Assembly (NCBI GenBank): GCA_903960135.1
Contig: CAJBZP010000011.1
Span: forward strand, 1-32,531
From: an uncultured Actinomycetes bacterium
GTDB taxonomy: Bacteria > Actinomycetota > Actinomycetes > S36-B12
DNA: 32,531 bases
Direction: 5' to 3'
Notes under the pieces: generated by a model
What the model was told of the DNA's origin: nothing
Database searches by the model: none
The model's input: only the letters and a program-made list of their open reading frames with translations
Made by a program: the position numbers and the translations under genes
Shown here: in pieces, positions 16,519 to 26,835 of the stretch
Numbering within the stretch: position 1 is the first letter of the stretch
Layout: each line of letters starts with the position of its first letter

Positions 16519-16714
16519 TCCGCTTGGTGCCTTTTAATCCTCGCAACAGCACTGCAAGACCAAGAATGATGACGACACCGCCCATGTAGGTCCAGAAGAT
16601 TTCACCGGTCATCGGGCTACCCTTGAGCGCGCCGAGCCCTTGGAAGAACCAGACAATGCCAACCAGCATGACGATCACGCCACCGGACACCACCCAAAGA
16701 TTTTGCTTCTTCAT
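16505..16714 (-). CDS. Small two-helix membrane protein, function unknown
   Basis: This 69-residue protein has two predicted membrane helices (about residues 7-27 and 42-60), a short connecting loop with LKGSPMTGE, and a basic C-terminus. The layout recalls a widespread uncharacterised actinobacterial small integral membrane protein. An AGGAG lies about 11 bases before the ATG at 16714. The open frame extends upstream to 16840, but that would overlap hutG. It follows hutG by 13 bases and may be cotranscribed with it, though nothing in it points to histidine metabolism. Confidence 0.7.
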   Translation of the reverse strand: MKKQNLWVVSGGVIVMLVGIVWFFQGLGALKGSPMTGEIFWTYMGGVVIILGLAVLLRGLKGTKRTNSR

Positions 16715-16727
16715 GCTCGCAAGACTC

Positions 16728-17645
16728 CTAACTCGTGCGTACGCATACTCCGGCAGCGGCTTCCAGCACCAATAACGCTGCCAGACGCACGGTGCGCGCA
16801 TCTGGTGCATCGATCGTGGCATCAACCTCGGTGATATCAAGGGACGACACGCGAGGGTCGGCCGCTACCAAGAACGCTGCCTGTCGCAATTCGTCGGCGC
16901 TGATCCCACCCGGCGCGGCGGCCGGGCAGGCCGGTACCACGGAACGATCACAGACATCAACATCTAGATCGACGTGGATCGGGCCGCCGCCAGCCCCGGC
17001 AATGGCCAGCGCCGTCGAAATTACATCAGCCATCGACCTAGTGCGAAGGGATGCGCGAGTGATGACCGTGATGCCCAAATCGCGTGCGCGCGCCGCGTAC
17101 TCCGGCGAGTTCGAGTAGTCGGCAATCCCGATCTGCACCACCCGGGCCCCCGCTAGCCCAGCTTCAATCAACCGGCGAACTGGCGAGCCGTTGGTTTCGC
17201 CATCGCGCAAATCATGATGTGCATCAAGGGTTATCAAGCCCGCCTGTGAAATCTTTTCACCCCACACCCCGAGGGCCACCGAATAGGTGATGGAGTTATC
17301 GCCGCCGAGTGCGATCAGGAAACCAAGATTTGGCTGCGCATGCGCAAGGCGGGTCATCACCCGCTTTTCGCCGGCCGGCCCGTCCGGCTCCTCGATATCT
17401 CCGGCGTCTACCAACCGCATAGTTGCGAGGTCAACCCCGTGTTCCGCCGAATAGGTGGAGTAGCGAAGAAGCGCCGCACGAACGGCTGCTGGCGTTGCGT
17501 GGGCACCCGTCGCGCTGATCGAGGTACGCCACGCTGGCACCCCGATCAAGGTTAGATCCGCAGCGCTTTCATCGGCCGACGAAAAAAGGTGGCCGGCCCG
17601 CGGCCAGCGCGGATCATTCGGAAGCGTCGTCGAGCTCATGCCCAC
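16728..17645 (-). CDS. hutG: Formimidoylglutamase (arginase/ureohydrolase family)
   Basis: This 305-residue ureohydrolase is predicted to hydrolyse N-formimino-L-glutamate to glutamate and formamide, the last step of histidine degradation. Manganese-binding motifs are visible: DAHHD (141-145) and DVDVCD (228-233), followed by PACPAAAPGG (238-247). The first motif reads GGDNS (114-118), so the usual His ligand is Asn117. The Hut role rests on context: the gene follows an IclR regulator by 7 bases and is divergent from hutUIH, which supply its substrate. The start is GTG 17645 or ATG 17639; the ribosome-binding site AAGG fits the GTG slightly better. An agmatinase-type activity is the main alternative. 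Confidence 0.83.
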   Translation of the reverse strand: MGMSSTTLPNDPRWPRAGHLFSSADESAADLTLIGVPAWRTSISATGAHATPAAVRAALLRYSTYSAEHGVDLATMRLVDAGDIEEPDGPAGEKRVMTRLAHAQPNLGFLIALGGDNSITYSVALGVWGEKISQAGLITLDAHHDLRDGETNGSPVRRLIEAGLAGARVVQIGIADYSNSPEYAARARDLGITVITRASLRTRSMADVISTALAIAGAGGGPIHVDLDVDVCDRSVVPACPAAAPGGISADELRQAAFLVAADPRVSSLDITEVDATIDAPDARTVRLAALLVLEAAAGVCVRTS

Positions 17646-17652
17646 TTCGCCT

Positions 17653-18438
17653 TCATACCGCGCCTTCCTTCATTCCCATTCGCCGCGAGAGTTCGACGGC
17701 CGCTCGAATGGCGGCAGCCGCAAGCCTAGAGTGTTGCGCGCGGGAAGCGACTTTATCGGGGAACGTGACCCCAATCGACGCGACCGGACGATGATTGTGG
17801 TCGCGTACGGCCACGGCTACCGAGGAGAACCCGGCGGTCACCATCCCCCGCTCCTGCGCATAGCCAAGGGCCCGTTCCTCCTGAAGGAGGCGGCGTAACT
17901 GCGGTAATGACATCGGGCCGACCCCGGTGCGATCGACGAAGGCGCTTTGGTTCGGGAACAGGGCGCGCACCTGGGCTGCCGGCAGGTACGCCAGCACGGC
18001 CCGCCCCGACGCCGTCAATGAAGCTGGTAACCGAACCCCAACTTCAGCCACGATGGTGATCGGGCGTTTAGTTGATTCCTTTAACAGGTAAAGGGTTTCC
18101 CGGCCATGCAGGACACCAAGATGTGCGGCCAATGGGGTGGTGCTCCCGGCCTCCGCAACCAGCCGCGCCAATAATGGTCGAGCCAAACGCTCCAATGGCT
18201 CGTGGCGCAGGTAGGCGGCCCCGATTTCAAATGCGGTCACCCCAAGGCCCCACCGGCGCTCCTCCGGGAAATGCACCACGAAGCCTTCTTGCTCCATAGC
18301 CGCAAGTAGGTGATAGGTCGAGGAGCGCGGCAGCCCAAGTGCCGCCCCGAGCGCCCCCGCTGTCATCGGGCCGGGGGCCTGGGCCAGTGCCCGAAGTGCC
18401 CCCATGGCCCGGGTTGCTGCTGGTGCGTTCCCGGCCAC
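17653..18438 (-). CDS. hutR: IclR-family regulator of histidine utilisation
   Basis: This 261-residue protein has an N-terminal IclR winged helix-turn-helix (about residues 5-60, with [15 protein letters not shown] as recognition region) and a C-terminal IclR effector domain (about 75-255, with [13 protein letters not shown]). GGAG lies 5 bases before the GTG start. It stands at the head of hutG and is divergent from hutUIH. In Corynebacterium the hut genes are controlled by an IclR-type activator, HutR. A close match to that regulator's recorded operator lies just upstream of this gene, so HutR is a well-supported assignment by analogy. The effector is probably histidine or urocanate, but this is not shown. 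Confidence 0.85.
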   Translation of the reverse strand: MAGNAPAATRAMGALRALAQAPGPMTAGALGAALGLPRSSTYHLLAAMEQEGFVVHFPEERRWGLGVTAFEIGAAYLRHEPLERLARPLLARLVAEAGSTTPLAAHLGVLHGRETLYLLKESTKRPITIVAEVGVRLPASLTASGRAVLAYLPAAQVRALFPNQSAFVDRTGVGPMSLPQLRRLLQEERALGYAQERGMVTAGFSSVAVAVRDHNHRPVASIGVTFPDKVASRAQHSRLAAAAIRAAVELSRRMGMKEGAV

Positions 18439-18450
18439 CTGACTCCAAAA

Positions 18451-18464
18451 TCTCGTATTTCAGA
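18451..18464. promoter_or_regulatory. Candidate HutR operator between hutR and hutU
   Basis: Minus strand TCTGAAATACGAGA matches TCTGwwATwCCAGA, the HutR motif I recall from Corynebacterium resistens, at 13 of 14 positions. It starts 12 bases upstream of hutR. An AAGATA (18478-18483) placed as a -10 for hutU would put the site near -33 of the divergent promoter, a position compatible with activation. Confidence 0.65.
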
Positions 18465-18518
18465 CACTGCCCGGGCCAAGATAGCGCGCGCGGGCACCGA
18501 CCGGAGTCCAATTGCCCT

Positions 18519-20204
18519 ATGAACCCATCATTTGTCAGCGGCCCCCGCCCGGTGCGCGCCGCAACCGGCACCACCTTGACCGCCCGCGGCTGGCAGCAAG
18601 AGGCCGCCCTGCGAATGCTGCACAACAACCTCGACCCCGATGTCGCAGAGCACCCCGATGAGCTCGTTGTCTACGGCGGTACCGGCAAGGCGGCCCGAAA
18701 CTGGGCCAGCTTCGATGCATTGGTACGCACACTGACAAATCTAAAAGCCGATGAGACCATGCTCGTGCAATCAGGTAAGCCGGTCGGCGTGATGCAAACC
18801 CACGAATGGGCACCGCGAGTTCTGATCGCGAACTCAAACCTCGTCGGCGACTGGGCCAACTGGCCGGAATTTCGCCGACTCGAGCATCTTGGCCTCACGA
18901 TGTATGGGCAGATGACCGCTGGTTCGTGGATCTACATCGGCACCCAAGGTATTTTGCAGGGCACGTACGAGACATTTGCTGCCGTGGCTGAGAAAAGATT
19001 CGGGGGCACCCTCGCGGGCACCCTCACAGTTACCGCCGGCTGCGGTGGCATGGGCGGCGCCCAGCCCCTCGCTGTCACGATGAATGAAGGTGTCTGCCTA
19101 GTCATCGATATCGACGGCACCCGCCTTCGGCGCCGAGTCGAGACCCGCTACCTCGACGAGATAGCCGTCAACCTCGATGACGCGATTGACCGTGCATTAG
19201 CGGCGAAGGCGCAGCGCAAGGCGCTATCGATTGGCCTGGTCGGTAATGCGGCCACCATCTTGCCTGAGTTGCTGCGCCGCGATGTTCCGATTGACATTGT
19301 CACCGACCAGACGTCAGCACATGACCCACTGTTCTATATTCCTGAGGATATTGATTTTGCCGACGCCCATGAGTATGCCGACAAGAAGCCGGACGAATTC
19401 ACCGAGCGCGCCCAGGCCTCAATGGCAAAGCATGTAGAAGCGATGGTTGGCTTCATGGATAAGGGCGCGGAAGTCTTTGACTACGGAAATTCGATTCGCG
19501 ATGAAGCCCGCAAAGGCGGGTACAAGCGCGCCTTCGCTTTCCCCGGTTTCATCCCGGCCTACATCCGGCCATTGTTCTGCGAAGGCAAAGGCCCATTTCG
19601 CTGGGTTGCGCTCTCTGGGGATCCGAAGGATATTCATCGCACTGACCGAGCCGTACTCGATCTGTTCCCCGATAACGACCACCTGCGCCGTTGGATCACC
19701 ATGGCCCAAGAACGCGTCGCCTTCCAAGGTCTACCCGCCCGAATCTGCTGGCTCGGTTACGGCGAGCGCGATAAAGCCGGCTTGGCCTTCAATGACCTCG
19801 TTGCCAGCGGTGAAGTTTCCGCACCGATTGTTATCGGCCGCGACCATCTTGATTGCGGGTCGGTGGCATCTCCTTACCGCGAAACCGAGTCAATGCTTGA
19901 CGGATCCGATGCGATCGCTGATTGGCCTCTGCTAAATGCCATGGTCAATATTTCATCGGGCGCCTCGTGGGTTTCTATTCACCACGGCGGCGGGGTTGGT
20001 ATCGGAAGGTCGATCCACGCCGGACAGGTCAGTGTCGCCGATGGCACCCCTCTCGCCGCCCAAAAGCTCGCACGCGTGCTGTCCAACGACCCTGGCATGG
20101 GAGTTATCCGCCACGTTGATGCGGGGTATGACCTCGCGGTCGACGTCGCCCACGAACGTCACGTGCATATTCCAATGCTCGACACCGAGCCGGACTCAGA
20201 GTAA
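18519..20204 (+). CDS. hutU: Urocanate hydratase (urocanase)
   Basis: This 561-residue enzyme converts urocanate to imidazolonepropionate using tightly bound NAD+. The family landmarks are [11 protein letters not shown] near residue 52, the NAD-binding glycine run GCGGMGGAQ (174-182), and Cys410 in [13 protein letters not shown], equivalent to the catalytic Cys of the Pseudomonas enzyme. The length matches the family when the ATG at 18519 is used; an open frame reaches back to 18339 but would run through the operator and hutR. The GGAG upstream is about 12 bases away, which is long. It is the first gene of hutU-hutI-hutH; hutI starts 5 bases after its stop. Confidence 0.95.
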   Translation: MNPSFVSGPRPVRAATGTTLTARGWQQEAALRMLHNNLDPDVAEHPDELVVYGGTGKAARNWASFDALVRTLTNLKADETMLVQSGKPVGVMQTHEWAPRVLIANSNLVGDWANWPEFRRLEHLGLTMYGQMTAGSWIYIGTQGILQGTYETFAAVAEKRFGGTLAGTLTVTAGCGGMGGAQPLAVTMNEGVCLVIDIDGTRLRRRVETRYLDEIAVNLDDAIDRALAAKAQRKALSIGLVGNAATILPELLRRDVPIDIVTDQTSAHDPLFYIPEDIDFADAHEYADKKPDEFTERAQASMAKHVEAMVGFMDKGAEVFDYGNSIRDEARKGGYKRAFAFPGFIPAYIRPLFCEGKGPFRWVALSGDPKDIHRTDRAVLDLFPDNDHLRRWITMAQERVAFQGLPARICWLGYGERDKAGLAFNDLVASGEVSAPIVIGRDHLDCGSVASPYRETESMLDGSDAIADWPLLNAMVNISSGASWVSIHHGGGVGIGRSIHAGQVSVADGTPLAAQKLARVLSNDPGMGVIRHVDAGYDLAVDVAHERHVHIPMLDTEPDSE

Positions 20205-20209
20205 ACAGC

Positions 20210-21388
20210 GTGGCGGCTACCGCACTGGTAAATATCGGCACCCTTGTCACCAATGATGCGACCTTGGGTAACGGCACCCTCGGTGTCATCGAAAATGCAG
20301 CCTTGATTTTCGAAGGCGAACAAATCACGTGGGTGGGGCCCGCCACCGAGGCACCGATCGCCGACCAACGAATTGATCTGGCGGGCCGCGCAGTGCTCCC
20401 TGGTTTCGTCGATAGTCATGCCCACCTGATGTTCGCCGGTGACCGCTCCGCCGAGTTCGCCGCTCGGATGGCCGGTAGTCCCTACCACGCAGGGGGCATC
20501 AGAAGCACGGTTGCAATGACACGCGCCGCATCTGATGCGCAATTACAAGAAAATCTCACGCGGTTAGTCAATGAGCTCTATTCAACGGGCATCACCACCT
20601 TTGAGACCAAGTCCGGGTACGGCCTCACGGTCGCCGACGAAAGTCGCGCCCTGGCTATCGCGAGCACAATTACGCCCGAGACGACCTACCTCGGTGCGCA
20701 CGTGGTGCCAGCCGAGTTCGCCGACGACCCGGCCGGCTACGTCGATTTGGTAACTCACGAAATGCTCACCGCTTGCGCTCCGCACGCCAAGTGGATAGAT
20801 GTCTTCTGTGACCGCGGCGCCTTCGACGGTGACCAAGCCCGGGCGATTCTTCGAGCCGGCATAGATCAGGGGTTAATGGCTCGCGTGCACGCCAACCAAT
20901 TACAGGCGGGCCCTGGGATTCAAGTCGCCGTCGAGATGAATGCCGCCTCGGCCGACCATTGCACCCACCTCACCGACACCGACATTGAGTTGCTCGCTGG
21001 TAGTAATACCGTTGCCACCCTCCTACCGGGAGCCGAGTTCGCCACCCGCTCCCCCTACCCCGATGCCAGGCGCCTACTTGATGCCGGGGCGACAGTGGCC
21101 ATCGCAACTGATTGCAACCCGGGGTCTAGCTACACCACCTCGATGCCATTTTGCATCGCGGTCGCGGTTCGCGATATGCACCTAACACCGGATGAAGCAG
21201 TGTGGTCAGCGACCTTAGGTGGCGCCCGGGCCCTGCGCCGAACCGATGTTGGCAGGCTCACCGTGGGTGCGCGGGCCGATATTCTCGCCCTCAATGCCCC
21301 CTCGCACGTGCACCTGGCCTACCGGCCGGGGGTGGACCTGACACATCAGGTCTGGGTCGGCGGCAGAGCGCATAGAGTCGCATCATGA
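20210..21388 (+). CDS. hutI: Imidazolonepropionase
   Basis: This 392-residue amidohydrolase opens the imidazolone ring to give N-formimino-L-glutamate. Metal and catalytic positions are in place: His70 and His72 in DSHAHLMF, His164 in GAHVVPAEF, His227 in RVHANQL, His250 in SADHCTH and Asp301 in ATDCNPGSS. It starts with GTG 5 bases after hutU, and its stop overlaps the hutH start in ATGA, so the three genes form one translationally coupled operon. Length is normal for HutI. Confidence 0.95.
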   Translation: MAATALVNIGTLVTNDATLGNGTLGVIENAALIFEGEQITWVGPATEAPIADQRIDLAGRAVLPGFVDSHAHLMFAGDRSAEFAARMAGSPYHAGGIRSTVAMTRAASDAQLQENLTRLVNELYSTGITTFETKSGYGLTVADESRALAIASTITPETTYLGAHVVPAEFADDPAGYVDLVTHEMLTACAPHAKWIDVFCDRGAFDGDQARAILRAGIDQGLMARVHANQLQAGPGIQVAVEMNAASADHCTHLTDTDIELLAGSNTVATLLPGAEFATRSPYPDARRLLDAGATVAIATDCNPGSSYTTSMPFCIAVAVRDMHLTPDEAVWSATLGGARALRRTDVGRLTVGARADILALNAPSHVHLAYRPGVDLTHQVWVGGRAHRVAS

Positions 21389-22890
21389 ATACGGTCTCGA
21401 TCGGCAACAGCGGCCTCACCATGGATGAGGTGATCGCCGTTGCCAGGGGGCAGGCCAGCATCACCATCGCTGCGGATGCACTGGCGGCGATGGCCCAAAG
21501 CCGAAAGCAAATCGAAGCCTTAGCCGAGGCGAGCACCCCGGTCTACGGGGTATCAACCGGCTTCGGCGCCCTCGCACAACGACATATTCCTGCGGAACTA
21601 CGCACCCAATTACAGCGTTCACTCATCCGATCGCATGCGGCCGGCACGGGGGCCCCAGTTGAGCGCGAAGTCGTGCGCGCCACCATGACGTTGCGCCTCA
21701 AAACTCTCGCATCAGGTCGCACCGGTGCGCGGCCCCTTGTGGCCCAAACCATGGCCGCCCTACTTAATGCCGGCATTACGCCGGTCGTATACGAGTACGG
21801 ATCACTCGGCTGCAGCGGTGATCTCGCCCCCCTTGCCCACTGTGCCCTCGTCTTGATGGGTGAAGGCGAGGCCACCGACGCAACTGGCGTAGAGCGCCCC
21901 GTAACTGAGTTACTCGCCGAAGCCGGCATCGAACCACTCGAGCTCCACGAGAAGGAAGGCCTAGCACTTATCAATGGCACCGATGGCATGCTCGGCATGC
22001 TCATCATGGCTATCGCAGACCTTGAACACCTGTGCGATATGGCCGACCTCGCCGCTGCGATGAGCGTTGAAGGCCTGCTGGGGACCGATGCAGTATTTCG
22101 CCCAGAACTGCATTTTCCGTTGCGCCCGCACCCGGGTCAAGCACTTAGTGCGGCCCGAATGTATGCGGCACTCGCGGGCTCGGGCATCGTGGCCTCCCAT
22201 CTGGAAAATGATGACCGCGTCCAGGACGCCTACTCACTTAGATGCGCGCCTCAGGTGACCGGTGCCGTGCGCGACACCATCACGCATGCCCGCACCGTCG
22301 CCGAACGCGAACTGCAGGCCCAGATTGATAACCCCGTCGTTCTGGGCGATGGCACCGTCTCAAGCAACGGGAACTTCCACGGTGCTCCGATTGGCTATGT
22401 CCTGGACTTCTTAGCAATCGCGGTTGCCGATCTTGGATCTATCTCCGAACGGCGCACCGACCGCATGCTCGATAAGAACCGCTCCCACGGCCTGCCACCA
22501 TTCTTGGCCGACGACCCCGGTGTTGACTCTGGCTTAATGATCGTGCAATACACCCAAGCCGGGTTGGTGTCGGAGAACAAAAGACTCGCGGTGCCGGCGA
22601 GTGTTGACTCCATCCCGAGCTCGGGAATGCAGGAGGACCACGTGTCAATGGGCTGGCATGCGGCGCGCAAACTACGCACCGCCGTTGAAAATCTCACCGC
22701 CATCATCGCAATAGAGATCATGACAGCAGCCCGCGCCATTGAGTTGCGAGCACCACTTGAGCCAGCACCACGAACCGCCCGAGTGATCGCCGAGCTACGT
22801 AAGAGCGTCCCAGGGCCCGGGCCCGATAGGTTCCTTGCACCAGAGATTGCAGCTACCGTGGCCTACGTGCGGACCGCCAACACAGCGTGA
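21385..22890 (+). CDS. hutH: Histidine ammonia-lyase
   Basis: This 501-residue enzyme removes ammonia from histidine to give urocanate. The electrophilic MIO cofactor would form from Cys143-Ser144-Gly145 in [14 protein letters not shown]; many homologues have Ala-Ser-Gly, and I believe the Cys form also occurs in actinobacterial enzymes. Tyr54 in VYGVSTGFG is the usual catalytic tyrosine. The conserved DNPVV and EDHVSMG-like segments are present further on. It is the last gene of the rightward hut operon, overlapping hutI by 4 bases, and converges with the TSUP gene after a 6-base gap. Confidence 0.95.
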   Translation: MNTVSIGNSGLTMDEVIAVARGQASITIAADALAAMAQSRKQIEALAEASTPVYGVSTGFGALAQRHIPAELRTQLQRSLIRSHAAGTGAPVEREVVRATMTLRLKTLASGRTGARPLVAQTMAALLNAGITPVVYEYGSLGCSGDLAPLAHCALVLMGEGEATDATGVERPVTELLAEAGIEPLELHEKEGLALINGTDGMLGMLIMAIADLEHLCDMADLAAAMSVEGLLGTDAVFRPELHFPLRPHPGQALSAARMYAALAGSGIVASHLENDDRVQDAYSLRCAPQVTGAVRDTITHARTVAERELQAQIDNPVVLGDGTVSSNGNFHGAPIGYVLDFLAIAVADLGSISERRTDRMLDKNRSHGLPPFLADDPGVDSGLMIVQYTQAGLVSENKRLAVPASVDSIPSSGMQEDHVSMGWHAARKLRTAVENLTAIIAIEIMTAARAIELRAPLEPAPRTARVIAELRKSVPGPGPDRFLAPEIAATVAYVRTANTA

Positions 22891-22896
22891 ACCCGG

Positions 22897-23853
22897 TCAG
22901 CCACGATCGCTCTTGCCCGAAAGATCGGAAACAGCGCCCGGGTCGTCAAAGTCAGCAAGTGGCTGCTTAACCGGCCACCGAACCAGGACCACGATCAAAG
23001 CTACGACCAGCACCCCACCAGCGAGCACCTCTAGGCGGTTCACGACCGATACTGAAGCAAAGGACAGCACCCCCGCACCGAGTTGCTGAGCCAGAATGAA
23101 GAATGCCATCGCCAAGACAAACCAGCCGAATGCCTTGCGGAGTCGATCCGGATGAACCCGGCCCACAAAACTGCTGCCGACCAAGGCGCCGGCAACGGCC
23201 CCGGCGGTGATAACAAGCGTGACGAGCCAATTAATATGAATTGCGGGATTCCAGCTAACCAAGCCACCGTCACCGAACTTCACCGCGTAGCCCAAGAACC
23301 CCGCAACGGACTTCATCATCACGACTAGCAGTGAGGTGCCAACCGCCATCGGCATCGGCATCCCACCGAGTATCGCCAGGGCCGGCACCACCAAAAAGCC
23401 ACCACCGGCCCCCACTAGGCCGGTAACAAAACCCACCACGGCGCCATCCAGCAAGATCCTAAAGAGCGGCAATCCCGTGTGGTCCTTGGCCTTGATTTTC
23501 TTGCGAACCCGGATCATGGCGATCGCGGTGACCCCCATCATTACCGCAAAGGCCGCCATCAGCAGCGCACTTGGTAAGTGCACACCAATTTGGCCACCGA
23601 TAAACGCACCCACCATCCCGGCCCCACCAAAAATCAGCCCGGTACGCCAGCGCACTCGGTGCCCCCGTGCATGGCCGATTAGACCGAATGCGGATGTCAC
23701 GGCGACCACAAACAGGCTTGCGGCGATGGCGTCCTTGGTGTCGAACCCCATTACGTAGACCAGCAACGGGGTGGTCAGGATTGAGCCGCCGCCACCCAAA
23801 ATGCCCACCGCTAGACCAATGAAGATGGCCAAGGCCCCGGCTAATGCCAGCAT
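22897..23853 (-). CDS. TSUP (TauE/SafE) family membrane exporter
   Basis: This 318-residue membrane protein has two related halves, each starting with a glycine-rich helix: GILGGGGSILTTPLLVY near residue 18 and GLVGAGGGFLVVPALAI near residue 160. About eight helices and a hydrophilic tail follow this plan. TSUP proteins move sulfite, sulfoacetate, sulfate or other sulfur compounds. It is the last gene of the leftward sulfur operon, 50 bases after the soeA-like gene, which suggests export of surplus sulfite or of sulfate. AAGG lies about 9 bases before the ATG. Transport direction and substrate are inferred from neighbours. Confidence 0.87.
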   Translation of the reverse strand: MLALAGALAIFIGLAVGILGGGGSILTTPLLVYVMGFDTKDAIAASLFVVAVTSAFGLIGHARGHRVRWRTGLIFGGAGMVGAFIGGQIGVHLPSALLMAAFAVMMGVTAIAMIRVRKKIKAKDHTGLPLFRILLDGAVVGFVTGLVGAGGGFLVVPALAILGGMPMPMAVGTSLLVVMMKSVAGFLGYAVKFGDGGLVSWNPAIHINWLVTLVITAGAVAGALVGSSFVGRVHPDRLRKAFGWFVLAMAFFILAQQLGAGVLSFASVSVVNRLEVLAGGVLVVALIVVLVRWPVKQPLADFDDPGAVSDLSGKSDRG

Positions 23854-23903
23854 AAATTCATCGCCTTATCTGCTAGTCAACCCCTTGAGTGCTCGCGGAG
23901 CAA

Positions 23904-26798
23904 CTAACTATCCGGATTCGCATGGAATGCGCGACGTATCGGTTTCACCGGCCGCATCATGAACTCCGGTCGGCGCATCCCCGAAGCACTCGGCCCGGGC
24001 CGGGTCTTGGCGAGCCACTCTTGATAGACCTCGCGCGACCGCTTGGTGTCAACGACGACATCACCATATTGATCCTCGGGATGCGCTTTCTCGATCACGA
24101 CTTTCTGGTGCCAGCACTGCATCCCCGACCACGGATCCGGATGCACCGGGAACGCTAGGTTCTGGTGGACCCCCGGGTCATCCCAATTGATCCGCATTGA
24201 ATCCGGGTCGTCGCTTTCGAATGGCTTGACATGCTCCTTATAGCGCAGGCGCCAGCGGCCATCGTCCATTCGGCCGATATCTACCAGGCCCATCACCCAC
24301 CTGCTCCCCGCGTTCTCCGCGGTGCGCCAGCGGCCCATGTGGTGTGATAGCGCGACAACGCCGGGGCGAATCGCCTCGGTTGACCAGATTCGTGCAACGA
24401 AGTGGCCGATCTCGGTTGTCACTCGAACCATGTCGTCGGTCTTGAGGCCAATGCGCTCCGCATCAATACTGTTCATCCACATCGGATGCTTATTGGAAAT
24501 CTCGTTGAGATACTTCGCATTGCCAGACCGTGTATGAATCAGTGTCGGTAGCCGGAAAGTCGGAATCAACACCATCTCACCGTGGCTCGGATCGATCTGC
24601 GCCGCGGAAACATGTGACTCGATGTAGCCAGGAGTCGCATACTCGGGCCATCCGAAATCGACCATTGTTGACGAGAACAACTCGAGGCGACGCGATGGCG
24701 TCAGCCAGCCCGCGACTTCGCTGCCATCATCAAGGACGACACCGACCGAGCCGGCCTCACCGACCAGTGGCGGCGTTGACTCCATCGTTGTGGGCTTGCG
24801 GAGCACACCTTGTGCATCCGCGGTGGCACCGTCGCGCTCGGCCGCACTAAGTTTGCGCTCATCTTGCCGATACAGATCACTTGCAACTTCATAGGCGCCG
24901 TACTTGCGCATGAACTCCAGGGGCGTTAAGCCCATTGACGCTGCCTTCTCCGGCAACCCGGGCACCGTGTTCTCAAAGATCCAGGAGTAATACTCATCGA
25001 CCGTGATTTTTTCACCCGGACGACCCGGTGCCTCAAAGAACTTGCGGATACCAAGTGAGCCATCGGGGTCGATGCGCCAGGAGAGCTCGAACCAGAATTC
25101 GTTCTCTTCCCATACTTCACCGGGGTTAACATCGCGGGTGTCGGTGAACTTCGCACCCATCTTCTCCATGGCCACCCGCCGGACCGGTTGCCTAAAGCCC
25201 AGCCACTTGCCACCGTACTGCTCATAGGATTGGGTGTCATGGCGCTCAGTGCTATGGCCCATCGGCAGCACATAGTCGGCAAATGACGCAGTCTCTGACC
25301 AAGTGGGCGTTAGGGCCACATGACAACCGACCTTATCTTCATCGGTCAGTGCCTCGATCCACGAGAAACCGTCCGGGTTCGTCCAGATTGGGTTGTAAAC
25401 ACGGGAGAAGTAGACCTCTAGTTTGCCGCGCCCATCTTGCAGGAAGTGCGGCAACAGGATCGACATCTCATTGGTCGACAGCGGAAACTCCGCCGGCCAG
25501 AGCATCTTGTTCCACAGGTCATGGCCGCCGGGCATATCGGGGCCGTGCGGGATGATCTTGTTCCAGCCGTTGGGGCTGGTACCGCCCTTGGTGCCGACAC
25601 TTCCGGTCAAGACTGTTAGGAAGAATAGTGCGCGCGAGACCATCCAGCCGCCAAGGTTGCCCGCGGTCGCAGCACGCCAAACATGCGCCGCTAGCCGACC
25701 ATCGGACTTCGACACAATCTCCGCCAGTTCCGCGATCTGCGCGGCCGGGATTTTGCACTCCTGCGCGGCGTAGTCAAATGTGTATTTCTGATAGTCAGCC
25801 GTTAGGCGGGCCTTAAAAGCCTCGAAGTCCTCCGGGTCAACGTCCGGGTGCATATTGCGCAGGTAGTCGCGCCAGTTCACCCAGCGGTTTAGATAGTCCC
25901 AGGCAACTTTGTCAGTGCGCAGCAAATAAGACGCGATAGCCAATAGCATCGCCGCCTCACTGCCGGGCCATGGTGACATCCACATATCGGCATGCGCCGC
26001 CGTGTTAGACAACCGTGGGTCTACCACCACCAACGTGGCATCGCCGCGAGTCTTGGCCTCCATGATGCGCTGGGCATGGGGATTGAAATAGTGGCCGGCT
26101 TCCAGGTGGCTTGAAATCAGCAGGATTACCTTGGCATTTGCATAGTCTGGCGATGGTCGGTCGTAACCGCCCCACAGGCTGTAGCCAAGTCGCGCACCGG
26201 CTGAACACACATTGGTATGACTGTTATGGCCATCGACTCCCCAAGCAAGCAGTACTCGCTCGGCAAAGCCATCCTCACCCGGGCGACCGACGTGGTAGAT
26301 GACTTCGTCGCGTCGCTCTTCGATAATCGCCTTGCGGATTCGGCCAGCGACCTCATCTAGGGCCTCATCCCAAGAAACCCGCTCGAATTGGTTACTGCCG
26401 CGCGGGCCGACCCGCTTGAGTGGATAAAGAATCCGCTCGGGATCATTTATCTGATTGATAGTTGCCGGGCCTTTCGCGCAGTTGCGCCCACGCGAACCAG
26501 GATGGGCCGGGTTGCCTTCTACCTTTAGAACCTCGTTGGTCTCTTTATCGACATAGGCCAACAAACCACAGGCCGACTCGCAATTAAAGCAAGTAGTTGG
26601 CACCAGCGCATAGTGACGACCGACCTTGCGCGGGTGCGCCTTGGCGTCATACATGATGACGTCATCCCACTGGTCAACCGGTGGATAGTTGGAAAGGGTG
26701 TCGCGGACCCGAAGCCCATAGTGCTCGGGTTGGTCGTCGCCGACCGGTTGGGCCGCCGGGCCGACTGAAACCGAGCTTTTGTACTTACGCGAGCTCAT
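23904..26798 (-). CDS. soeA: SoeA-like molybdopterin oxidoreductase, catalytic subunit (candidate sulfite:quinone oxidoreductase)
   Basis: This 964-residue protein belongs to the complex iron-sulfur molybdoenzyme (DMSO reductase) family. An N-terminal [4Fe-4S] motif is formed by Cys70, Cys73, Cys77 and Cys107 (CFNCESAC and GRNCAKG). The molybdenum ligand is Cys198 in TNVCSAGA, as in SoeA, PsrA and PhsA. There is no twin-arginine signal at the N-terminus, so the enzyme should be cytoplasmic, as for SoeA and unlike periplasmic polysulfide, thiosulfate or tetrathionate reductases. The segments around HPGSRGRNCAKGPATI and YHVGRPGEDG closely resemble SoeA as I remember it from purple sulfur bacteria. 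Neighbours tusA, dsrE2-like and TSUP fit sulfur chemistry. A reductase acting on another sulfur or organic substrate remains possible. Confidence 0.78.
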   Translation of the reverse strand: MSSRKYKSSVSVGPAAQPVGDDQPEHYGLRVRDTLSNYPPVDQWDDVIMYDAKAHPRKVGRHYALVPTTCFNCESACGLLAYVDKETNEVLKVEGNPAHPGSRGRNCAKGPATINQINDPERILYPLKRVGPRGSNQFERVSWDEALDEVAGRIRKAIIEERRDEVIYHVGRPGEDGFAERVLLAWGVDGHNSHTNVCSAGARLGYSLWGGYDRPSPDYANAKVILLISSHLEAGHYFNPHAQRIMEAKTRGDATLVVVDPRLSNTAAHADMWMSPWPGSEAAMLLAIASYLLRTDKVAWDYLNRWVNWRDYLRNMHPDVDPEDFEAFKARLTADYQKYTFDYAAQECKIPAAQIAELAEIVSKSDGRLAAHVWRAATAGNLGGWMVSRALFFLTVLTGSVGTKGGTSPNGWNKIIPHGPDMPGGHDLWNKMLWPAEFPLSTNEMSILLPHFLQDGRGKLEVYFSRVYNPIWTNPDGFSWIEALTDEDKVGCHVALTPTWSETASFADYVLPMGHSTERHDTQSYEQYGGKWLGFRQPVRRVAMEKMGAKFTDTRDVNPGEVWEENEFWFELSWRIDPDGSLGIRKFFEAPGRPGEKITVDEYYSWIFENTVPGLPEKAASMGLTPLEFMRKYGAYEVASDLYRQDERKLSAAERDGATADAQGVLRKPTTMESTPPLVGEAGSVGVVLDDGSEVAGWLTPSRRLELFSSTMVDFGWPEYATPGYIESHVSAAQIDPSHGEMVLIPTFRLPTLIHTRSGNAKYLNEISNKHPMWMNSIDAERIGLKTDDMVRVTTEIGHFVARIWSTEAIRPGVVALSHHMGRWRTAENAGSRWVMGLVDIGRMDDGRWRLRYKEHVKPFESDDPDSMRINWDDPGVHQNLAFPVHPDPWSGMQCWHQKVVIEKAHPEDQYGDVVVDTKRSREVYQEWLAKTRPGPSASGMRRPEFMMRPVKPIRRAFHANPDS

Positions 26799-26835
26799 TA
26801 GTTATGTACTCCCTTTTCCCTTGTTGCAGTCACGA

